Positions 1-10,300 of a stretch of 13,660 bases of DNA are shown piece by piece; the first letter of the stretch is position 1; the number at the start of each line of letters is the position of its first letter. A model generated the notes under the pieces. That model ran no database searches. It was not told where the DNA came from and saw only the letters and a list, made by a program, of their open reading frames with translations. The stretch is from positions 1 through 13,660 of the forward strand of contig DAYJ01000060.1 in assembly GCA_002506875.1 (NCBI GenBank). The letters run 5' to 3'. The DNA comes from Euryarchaeota archaeon UBA40. Lineage in GTDB: Archaea > Thermoplasmatota > Poseidoniia > Poseidoniales > Thalassarchaeaceae. Both the position numbers and the translations under genes were made by a program.

Positions 1-112
1 ACACTGTTTTAGGCACAATTAGCCTTCTTAAAATATCATTAATAACTAAAAATATCATTAAAAATATCATATAATTTTAAAAATATTACATGAAACTGCC
101 ACATAACAGGCA
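1..112 (-). terminator. AT-rich, U-tract-rich 3' region after the protease gene
   Basis: This stretch follows the protease stop codon. Read on the minus strand it is strongly AT-rich and carries several T-runs (TATTTTTA type) within about 60 bases. Archaeal intrinsic termination relies on U-rich tracts without an obligatory hairpin, so successive tracts would suit termination of the minus-strand transcript. I see no GC hairpin and no gene. The T-runs are part of an imperfect direct repeat, described separately. Promoter elements of a gene left of the window could also account for some of the AT-richness. Confidence 0.5.
30..90. repeat. Degenerate direct repeats, consensus TAAAAATATCATTAA
   Basis: On the plus strand the unit TAAAAATATCATTAA, or a close variant, recurs at about 30-43, 47-61 and 59-74, with a shorter decayed copy at 78-90. 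Unit spacing is irregular (about 12-19 bases). Low sequence complexity makes chance similarity possible, but the ATATCAT core is kept in three copies. It could be a set of U-tract terminators, a regulator-binding array, or simple AT-rich drift. Confidence 0.55.
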
Positions 113-1309
113 TCAGGATAACGATTCCGCCACTGAACGCTCCCACTCTAATGCATCCAGAACACCGTATCCAAGGCGATCATCGTGCCCCTCATAGTCT
201 GAATTAGCGGACTCCATCAGAGCAGTTTTCAAGAGATTACGTGCTTCTTCCACACTTTGCTCTTCGCCAATTATTTGCAACTTATCGCCATGTGCTTCAA
301 GGATGAGAGCAAGTGCTGCTGTCACAAAGACAGTAGAGACAGAACTACCGCTACTAGACGCGTATGGTACACCTAATTCTGGATTATTTGTGGAAATGAT
401 ATCCTGCCCAGGTGAAGCAACCTCCGGTTTAAGATTTGGATCTGATCTTGCATCTCCTTCAAACACTGCTGAACCTCTAGATCCATCTACCCAGATATCA
501 CCTGTTCGAGTGCTAGCAGCAACAGAGATTACACCCTCCATGGCACCTGGAATTGAAACATCACTAGAATTCTCTCCTCGATTCCCAGCAGCTGCAACGA
601 TGTAGGCACCAGAAGCAAGTGCATCCTCTACCGCGGATACGGTAGGGCCACTAATCGCCATTGATGGGTCAGCTTCCCCCCCAAGAGATAGGCTGATGAT
701 ATCGGCCTTCTGCACCCTCCAACACCAATCAATAGCCTGACCAACTGCACCGTCATCAATCGAATATCCAGTAGGTCCAAGAGCGGCTGCCACCGAAAGC
801 GTGACCCCTGGAGCGCCACCTTGGAAAGCATCCTCTGCGATGAGAAGTCCTGCCATCATGGTCCCATGATAATCGATTCCATGATCAATAAAATCTCCAT
901 TTTCAGGGTTCACGATATCCAGAAAACCACCAAATTTAGCATCAATGAAAGCAGGATGGGAACGATCCACACCGGTATCCACCATGCACACGTGGATTCC
1001 ACTACCATCCAACCCTATGTCCTGTAAATTCCTCAATTCGGTATCTTCGAATGCCCACTCAGATGTGGGGATAAGTGGGCCAAAAAGGATTGATTCCACC
1101 AAAGGATAACTGAGGACTAGAATGGACAGGACGACGACCATGATCCCTGAACGCCACGTCTGAAAAGGTGAACCTTGAGGCACACTTAGTGGGCTTTCCA
1201 CAGGTGAAATATACGGCTCGTAACCCGGTGCTTCCCGATCGATGACCGTCATCATCCCAGGTTCATCTGGCTCTGGAAGGAGTTCGACCCTACGCCCATC
1301 AAGACGCAT
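113..1309 (-). CDS. Membrane-anchored subtilisin-family (S8) serine protease
   Basis: This is a 398-residue peptidase of the subtilase family (S8), predicted to act outside the cytoplasmic membrane. The catalytic triad is visible: Asp111 in VDTGVD, His148 in YHGTMMAG, and Ser323 in GSSVS, which stands where subtilisins usually have GTSMA. The oxyanion-hole Asn243 lies in AAAGN, and LKPEVASPG (293-301) matches the family's KPD-x-x-APG segment. Residues 1-54 are an acidic, proline-rich tail. One hydrophobic helix follows (about 55-77), preceded by an Arg, so a signal anchor with the catalytic domain outside is likely. Only about 33 residues separate this helix from the catalytic Asp, so no I9-type inhibitor propeptide is evident. 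The start at 1309 is supported by a GGAGGG site nine bases upstream. The gene begins 43 bp after the giant oligosaccharyltransferase stop codon and is probably co-transcribed with it. Its substrate is unknown; the neighbouring giant ectodomain is a candidate by inference only. Confidence 0.93.
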   Translation of the reverse strand: MRLDGRRVELLPEPDEPGMMTVIDREAPGYEPYISPVESPLSVPQGSPFQTWRSGIMVVVLSILVLSYPLVESILFGPLIPTSEWAFEDTELRNLQDIGLDGSGIHVCMVDTGVDRSHPAFIDAKFGGFLDIVNPENGDFIDHGIDYHGTMMAGLLIAEDAFQGGAPGVTLSVAAALGPTGYSIDDGAVGQAIDWCWRVQKADIISLSLGGEADPSMAISGPTVSAVEDALASGAYIVAAAGNRGENSSDVSIPGAMEGVISVAASTRTGDIWVDGSRGSAVFEGDARSDPNLKPEVASPGQDIISTNNPELGVPYASSSGSSVSTVFVTAALALILEAHGDKLQIIGEEQSVEEARNLLKTALMESANSDYEGHDDRLGYGVLDALEWERSVAESLS

Positions 1310-1318
1310 GGGCTGTTT

Positions 1319-1324
1319 CCCTCC
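1319..1324 (-). promoter_or_regulatory. Shine-Dalgarno site of the protease gene
   Basis: The minus strand reads GGAGGG, separated by nine bases from the ATG at 1309. It fits the anti-Shine-Dalgarno end of 16S rRNA and fixes the start that includes the N-terminal acidic tail. It also shows that the protease can be translated from an internal position of a polycistronic message. Confidence 0.7.
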
Positions 1325-1352
1325 GCCAGAGTACTTGGATGCGCGTCCTTAC

Positions 1353-4300
1353 TCAGAACGGCCGGCGGCCACCACGAATCTTCGTGCCACCATAGAGTAC
1401 GAATCCAACAAGGACAATCACCACAAGCGGCAACCAGTTTGACGTTTCTTCGACACCCTGTGCACGCAGAGTTTCTTGGATATACAGAACCTCAGGCTCG
1501 TTCTCTAGGACTAGATTTGTTGTATTGACTGATACTTTAAACCAAGGGGAGGTCCCAACAGGGTCATCAGTATAATCCACCATGAATGTGAAAGTCATAT
1601 TTTCACCAGCTGGAATCGAGGCAACATCAATCAAACGAGTATCTTCCATCGGAGTTGTACCTTCTGCTCCAGGCGTCCCACTCAGCCGAACAAGCTCAAT
1701 CACTGCATCATTAGCTTGAACCAATCCAGTATTGAAGATCGTGACAGAGTAGTTGTGCATGGTGCCTTCGAGAGGCTGACTTGGTTCGCTTGACCAATCT
1801 TCAAAGAATGTCAAGATCGGCCGTGCTACTCGAAGAGACATCGTCTCGGTTGAAGACACAGTACCATCTTCTGAAGTCAAGACGACAACAAGATCGTAGG
1901 AACCAGCAGATTCGTTCAACGGAACAGACACATCAAGGGTGTGCATCTGAGATGATCCAGCACCAATAGAGGTGGAAGATGAACTCAAGACCGTCCAAGA
2001 TTCAGGTGCCATCGATGTAATATTGACATCGACGGTATCGTCGCCATTCCCATCGTTACCAATCACAAACTGGAGCATTGTGGTCTTTCCAGGCTCAACG
2101 CCATATTCCGTCTTAATCGATCCATCTTCGAAGTCGATTGCGTAGGTTTGTGGGATGCGCACAGTGGTCCGCTCGTTGAAGACCGAACCGTCCGATGCCT
2201 GGAATCTCACTGTGAGTTCCTGGCCCAAATCATAGTGACGTGCTGCAGACTGGTTTGGAGCTGTTAGACGCACCGTAATGGATTGACTCATATCATCATC
2301 AAGGCCGAGGGTGAGGCTCAATTCATTCAGCCAAGCATCAGAGGCAGAATCATCACTCTGGGATGCGTTTCTGAACTGAACGGTCCACACGCCTACATCT
2401 CCGCCAGATACATCTCCAATTACAGTATATGTCTCGACGGCTACGGTTCCTTCGAATACTGCATCATAGGTGAAAGTCGCTGGAGTGTATTCTGCACCCG
2501 ACTCCTCAAACAAAACATCACTAGCCCCATCAAGTTCCTCTGCAACACCCGTCACTGATGCGACTGTTACATTGACAGTACGGATAGAACGGCGTGTGAA
2601 TTCAAGCATAGTGTCAGGAGACTCTTGAGATTCACCAATCGTAATCCCCTGCCCTGCAGAGTATTCCATATCACGATCACGTTCTGTCGTGTGGAATTCA
2701 CTCTCAATAAAGACAGAACCCGCTGGTAGAAGAAGATTCAACTCCCCATTGGAATCAGCAGTAAGGTTCCATCCGGCCGACTTTGAAATCATATTGAAAC
2801 TGATTGATGGTACCGAAACCATTGGTGCATTTGCAACTGTAGTATCGGTGAGAGTATGCTCTGATCCATCGAAATCGAACCACTTGGTCTGAATCAACGC
2901 CATTCCAGCATTCTCAAGAGTGATATTCACTGAACCACCGTCGGAAATCGAAGCATCGAGTGCAGCGACTCCAACCTGTGATTCAGAGAGGCTTCCTTGA
3001 CCCGCATCATAGGTGACATAGACTACCCAATCTCCAGGCTCTATTGTTGCCGACCATTCACCAGTCCAGATACCGTTTTCCATGACCTTATCAGGAGTAA
3101 CCGCTGCACGCTCAAACCCAATAGAAGGATAGAGAATAATCTCAGTATCTGCTGCAATCTCGTCCCAACGGCTTGAAGGTAAGATATCGACAATTCCACT
3201 CACCTGTACCTCGCCTGCATCCATCTCATGGTCTGTGCTAACTGGTATCGTGTCAATCACGAAGTATTGGTCATCTGCAGCGAAACCGGCCTTGTCAAAG
3301 GTGACTGTGAAGTCCATCTGTGCTGGCACGAAGAGCGACCACGTTCCATCCTGATTACTCACTGCGTCCCATACTGCACCTGTCTGATTTGATGTCAGTG
3401 TGACATTAACGTCAGATACACCTTCAGTGGCATCGTACTGATCGTCGTTATCAAGATCCCAGAACAGATTACCACCTATCTGCAACCATCGATCGGCCTC
3501 GACATCTATCTCCTCGCTGCCGTTGTTACTCGTCAACTCACCAATCGAGAAAGATTCCACGACCCAACGGGTCTGGCTGTCTGTACGGTTAATCGATACC
3601 GACCAGTTCCCGGGATAAAGGTGGACATCTACAAGCCCATCCTCATCTGTCGAGGAGAGTTGGACATCACCGAGCCCGTCACCGCTTGTGGCAGTAAGGA
3701 CGTATCCTGAAAGTGCTTGATCATTCGAAGCATCAGAGAGGTTCAACACATAATGTGCGGACTGAACGGTCTGGATATCCATCTGAACTGGAGCAGTTGA
3801 TTCGTTAACCGTCACAAGGGTACGGTAAATCGCCATCGGATCCACACCTATAATGTATGGATCAATGGAAACAATCCATTCACCTTCGGGGATATAGCCG
3901 TTGTAGAGGCCAAATTCGTCCACATAGCGTATGAAATCAGGAAGCTCTCCATCTGCAGAGATAAACGACACAATCCGCTGTGCTACCTGACCGCCTGAAG
4001 TGTTGGTCAGATTGATGTGTGCTAGCCATTCAGGAGCAAGTTTGGCAGAGAGAACCTCCGTTCCGTTGCTAAGACCATAGACGACACTAGGCGCATCTCC
4101 AAAGAATACGGTATTCCAAGCACTTGCGTTCGCAGGATCCGATGCGTTTTGAGGATCGATGAGAAGGTTGTACGCTCCGGCTTCAACGGAGATAACTGCA
4201 ATGCCTTCACCAGTCCACTCCGGACCATCGGCACTAACATTGACGAGGACTCCATGAGTAGAACCTGCAAGAGGTACCAACTGGAAATCTAGTGTCCGCA

Positions 4301-7300
4301 TGGTACCATTTGACTCGTTTCCATCCATTGAGTGATCAGTGAAAAGGCGAACCTCCACTGTGATGTTCTCGGGATAAGTCATGAGATCATAGGACTCGTT
4401 GTCACCTTGGTGATCTACAGTTAACGCCTCAGCATTGAGGCGGTCATCGAGTACAGTCAAGGTCCAGTTACCTGGGACAATTTTGCCACTAAAGCGACCG
4501 TCTGGATCCACTTCAAAGACAAAATCACCGGAATGATCGTCACTCGTGGCAACGACCGTAATCGGACGGAAGTCCACGATGCCAATGTCATACTGATTAC
4601 CAACGCGATTCATGTCTACTGAGCCGCCAATAAGTAGGCTGGAGGCAGCAGTCATATTGAGGTGCATGTCTTCACTAATCGTATGCTTCTCAGAGAGGGT
4701 TAACTGAGTTGCAACTGTGACGAATGTAAAGTTCACTTCCGCTCCAAGTGGTAGTAGCATACTGAAATCGCCACTCGAGTTAGTGAGTGCGTTAACTTCG
4801 TTGGAACCCCATCGCGCCGTGATCTCGATGCCAGAACCAACTGCCCGGAGGTCTTCGCCAGCTTCGGGCTTGTCCATGTTATTGTCTACGAAGACCGTGC
4901 CTGTGACCACCGTACTAGGTAGATACTCAAACTGAGTAACAATGAGACGATTCTCCTCATCCGAATCAGTTAGATCGAACTCAGCAAAGAACTGACTCGA
5001 CTCATTTAGGTCATGATTCACAATCCATACGCCGGGTGACAGCTCAATGTTATACTCGCCCGTCTGAGCATTGTAATTGGCTTCGATTGGTAGAAGACCG
5101 TCCAAGTAAGCGTTCTCAAACTCAATACTATCATTTTCCTCAAGCGTAACTGCTTCACCATCCTGTACTAGGGTGAACTGAACATCCCAAGTAGGAGGCA
5201 ATGGATTGGATAACGTGATGTTCGTTGGTGTATCCATACCGACTGTGAAGGTCTGCTCAATCTCACTGAACCCATCCATGTCACCATCGACGAGTGCGGT
5301 ATAGTTACCAGTAGTGACTGGCCCAAAGGAGAAGGTTCCGTTCTCATCTGCATCAACCCAACAAGGAGCATAATGCAATTCCTCGCATTCACCTAGACTA
5401 TCCTGAGATGAACCATTCATCTCAACAAGATGCACGCGACCCTCAACAGCCGTACCATTCTCAAGAACGAGTTCACCTGATAGGTGGCCCGCAGGAAGGG
5501 TCAGGACGACTCCAGATGAAGGCGTACTTTGTACGACTAACGGCATCGGAAGCATGGATTCCTCACCATTCGGGAAGTGAACAGTCACGTGATAGTCACC
5601 CGGAATCGCATCCACAAGATGGAAACTTCCAGGCTTGACCATGTCTCCAGAGAAGGTACCAGTTCCAGCAAAGGTACCAGTACCATTGAAGACGCCATAA
5701 TGATCCAGAGAATCATCGGACGAATCAATCTGGAAGGTTCCTGTTCCCGAGAAGGAACGTCGAGACATCTCCGTTGTGAAGAGAGCCGAACCATTTGCGG
5801 TGAATCGCCCATCAGCGGTCACCTTACCCAAAATCAGATGCTCGACTGGATCCGAATCTCCTACAAGGCAGACAAATTCGCCTATAGGAACGGTACCATT
5901 CTCACAACTGACTGGGTTAGTAACCTCTGAGCCATTCTCGTGGTAAACGGTACCAAGTATGGAGCCTCTTCCCTCAAACAATCCGTTTCCTGTGAATGAG
6001 TGGTTATTCAGAATAGTTCGAGTGTAGTTACCTGTGAAATCGACTACTGACATAGTGCCAGTCGCGATGACTGTGCCGTCACCGGTGAAAGTTGCTTCAC
6101 CTTCACCACTAAACTGCATATCCTCGCCAGTAACAGTTCCGCTACTAATCGTCAAAGTGTATCCATCGCTATCGACTTCGTCCCAGATACTCGTGATGGT
6201 AACATCTAGCTCAGGTACTGCATCGCCCTCGAAGTCGTTGTGACCTGTGAACAAAATCTGGCCTGTTACACCGGAAGCATCGACTGAAATCGATACATCC
6301 AACACTGCTTCGCCGTTACTGTGTCCATCGATAGCTGAGACGTTTACGAAGGTCTCACCAAGCCAGGTCTGGCCTGAAACATTACCCAGAATTCCAGTCA
6401 CTGGATTGATTGAACGATCGCCCTCTGCCTGAGGGGAATAAAGATCAGCATCCCACTGTGCCCAAGAGTTCTGGTTACCGCGAGCAGATACGATGAGATC
6501 TCGATCTGTGTCAGTGTCGACAACACCCGTCATTGCTGTAACACGGATACGCCCGGCAGGTACGGTAAACTCGAAATCTCCGTTCTCGTCAGCATCTACG
6601 GTCCCAATCGGCACCCACCAGTTACGAGGGTCACGATCAATGACCTCTCCGTTCGCTGATGCAACTTCTTCTCCCGAGAATGCGTCACGCTCAATTAGAA
6701 TTCTAGCGTTTGGAACCACTCCAATATCGCCGAGTTCAACTGTTCCAGTCAAGGTCGCACCGGAATAGTACTTCAGGACCTTTGTGCCAGCGTTAGCATA
6801 ACCGATGTTCTCTTGATCTTCAGTATTCTCACCCTCATACCAGTTCGCAAGCACAAAGTGATTCATCATCGCACCAGGCATCGGCCGAGCATACTGCAGA
6901 ACTGAGCCAGGGCTACCTTGAGCACGAGCACCACCAAAGAGTTGGCCCGGTTGAGCCGACTCAGCTGTAATACCTAGAGTCGAGGTGCCGTATCCCACAT
7001 AGGTACGAGCAATCATCGTCTCAAAGAATTCTGGCTGCTGAGCATAGTTGATGTCGACGAGTTCAATCAAATCCACCGTCGCACCACTCTGTTGCCGCGT
7101 AATATCAAGGAGATACTCTTCTTCGTAAGCCTGCTGAGTCCTCTCAATAACTGGGCCTTCACCGCGTTGGGTCTGGTAAATCGACTGGATGTATATGCTA
7201 GGATCTAGTCCAGAAAGTGTGGTAGGCGCGTAGAAAATACCAGTCGGGTTGTAACTGTGGTAACCTGCCTGTGCATTGTAAAGGCCGCCCACTGGATAGA

Positions 7301-10300
7301 GACGAGAGTCTACAGCAAAATAGCGGATGTCGTGATTCCGAGTAATGCTCTCACCAGGGCCTCCGTCATAGGATGGAACAGTGTACTCGACACCCGTGGT
7401 AATTCGGTGGTAGAGATCGACCATTGCATCCATATCCATGAAGGCGTGCATCATCTGACGACCAAGAGCAAGACGAGCGTTCTCACGGTGAAGTGAAGTA
7501 GACACGTCAGATAGACCTGTCATGATATCTTCAGTATACCATTGGTCTCCGATGATGTAGTGTGTTGTCTCTTCATTGACATCAGACGTACCGATTGTCA
7601 TATTGAATCGATTATTTGCACCAACTTCTGTTGCCCCTGGCGAACTAACGACTTCTCCATCTTTGTCGATAACCTCCCAAATCAGATCACTGGAAGGAGC
7701 CCCAGATGCATCGAGGCGATGTCCTGTAAGCAGGTATACTGGACTCTCACTAGGTGATCCGGGTATACTGCTCTTGACCACACGCATAGTGCGATCTAGA
7801 AGGAATTCCTCGTCGCCGCCGAGTGTAATCACGGAATAGAATTCGTCAATCTGTGCATCAGTCATGTGTTGACTCAAAGCGTTCCTGAAGCCTGAAGTGA
7901 ACTGCCCGTTCTTCGAGTAGACAATGTCACCGAGGGCGAGATTGACTACAAAGAGGCTCACAAGATCTTCTTGACCGTCAGCAAGCAACATATTACCAGT
8001 TGCAGGAATTCCCGATTGGAAGTTATCCGAAACTGATGGATGCTGTCCCTGAGCAAGGGCTTGGAATCCATAGTCCCACCATGATACAAAGGCGGGTTTC
8101 TCACTGAAACTCACATCTGCATCCTGAGCGGCAAGCCAATCGTAGGCACGATTCCAGTCACCACCATTGAATCCGGGCCCAAAGGTACCCATGTACCGAC
8201 AGCCTTGACAGTACTGATCGAATGCTTGAGTCCCAGGTTCAGGGTATGCACTGTTCAGTATTGATGGGATGTCGGGCAACCATGGTAGAGGAACAGATGT
8301 TCGAAGTAGGTCAGGGGCAATGTTGTGGAATGCTTGATCCACATCAGCTTTCTCTTCACTACCACGTGGGATAGCAGAATCAAATCCATAGGTCATATGC
8401 TGTGAAGCCACAAGCAGGAAGACAAGGAAAAGAGCAGGGACCATAGGGTTTGATCTTGATGCGGATGCGACGGAACGAACACGAGCACGAGGCGTACTGG
8501 TACCCTTACGGCGCCAGTCTCGAACGAAGTTAGATGCACCAACAAAATCCCAGAGTATTACCATCGCTATAGCGCCAGAAATGGCCATAGCTGGAGTCGC
8601 GTTGAAGATGAAACGACCAGCACTCCAAGCCATGTAGGCAGCGATAACGACCCAACCACCGATGAGAAGTTGGCTGCGATCGTTCCTTCGCAATCCAAGC
8701 CAGATACCACGAACAGCAAAACCGACACCAAGGAGCATTACAATGGGGCCATAGGATGCAAACAGTGTGGCACGGTCTGGTGCCTGAGCTTCAGCAATTG
8801 TTCCGAAGATCTTGTTGGCTGAGAAATAGTATCCACCAGTAAACAGGATGTCCCAACCATTGTACACATTGAGTCCGAACTGTAGGAACGCGAGGATACC
8901 TACGAAGGTACCACCGAGAACGGCTGTTGTACCAAGAACAAGGAGCCAAGGCTTGTCACGGAAAGCACTTGCAGTCCATCCAAGACCGAATGTAATGCCT
9001 GCGATGTAGAACATTGGCTGAAGACCGGAGGCCTCGAAGAGCAAGTGAAGTTGGTTATGCCCGTATACTGGGATTGTCAGGATGAGCGTGAGGAACATCA
9101 TGTTCACAGCCGCCATCGTAAGCAGCATGCTGTCCTTACGTCGGAACATGTTCAGCAAAATCTGCATTGCAAAGATTAGGAAGACGATACCGGGGCCATA
9201 GACGAATCCCTTCCATCCGAGTGCCGTAGTGGCGAAGGATAACCCTGCCATTGAGGATAGCACCATTGTCTGCTTGTGCTTCTCCCATGCTGCAGAGTAT
9301 GCCTTGAGAAGAAGTGACGGAGAGAAGCCTGCCTCATCAATGAGCTTGCGATCATCAAGGCTCTGAACCGTGCGAATCCAGAAGTAAAATGCGACTGATA
9401 TTCCCAGAATTACGAAGGCATCGTGATCAGCGAGACCGAAAGTCGAGTGACCAACGTGGCTCGGCATGAGAGCAATCAACCATGCTGCCAACATACCGGA
9501 TTTTTTGCTATGCAAAGTACGAGCTGAAGCAGCAACTGGGAGCACGATGAGTGCACCAAAAATTGCAGGCATGCCCGAAACGCTGAACCATACCGCCTGC
9601 TCAAGATCGATTCCCGTAATCCAATGAATGGCAAGGCCACCAAGGGCGAGGCTCCATGTGAACAAAGGTGGACGTGGATTGACACCTCCAAGTGGATAAG
9701 CACGATCTGCATCAATGATGAAGTGGCTATGATGAGCCACGACATAGTCGACTGCACGCTTCATGTACCAAGGGTCAGAACCGCCAGTCATATCCCAAAG
9801 TCCTGTACCATTGGCGTTCATAGCCGGCAAGATATTCCACACAGTACGGATGAATAGCGCGAAAATCAAAGCAGACATGACGACCAGAGTGTATCCGTTC
9901 TCTGAGAACCACTTGCTAGCCATCCCAGGCTCACGACGATAAGCAACGGAACCAAATCGTCCACGGTTACCCATGGAAACAATTCCGAAGTTCACGAAGA
10001 ACCAGATGAAGAACCACATCAGGACTCCGCGAGTATCTGTAAACCACACTTGGAAAGTATCCAACGCTCCCTCGTTGTTTGCGAGGAGGGTATCGATGAA
10101 TGAGATATCTTGTAGCATAGTCAAAGTGTAGAGCACGAAATTGGCAGCGATTATAGTGGATGCAACCACCCATCCTTCTGAACGAAGATAGGCAACAATC
10201 ATCATGAAAATACCACCAGCAATAGCCCACCAGTTTCCAAGGTAAATACCGAGATTGTAGACATCCGTATCGGCTAATTGGCGCATGCTCAGCATACTGA

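Noticed and set aside
30..90. Possible CRISPR array
   Set aside because: The units are short, AT-only in character, irregularly spaced and partly overlapping, with no unique spacers of constant length and no cas gene nearby.
4022..4270. 82-codon minus-strand frame in a different phase inside aglB
   Set aside because: The main frame is intact through this segment with normal beta-domain sequence, so this is an out-of-phase shadow, not evidence of a frameshift.
5577..5930. 117-codon plus-strand frame opposite the Gly/Phe repeat tract
   Set aside because: It is antisense to a continuous coding frame with clear protein-level repeats, has no recognisable domain, and reflects the low-complexity codons of the opposite strand.
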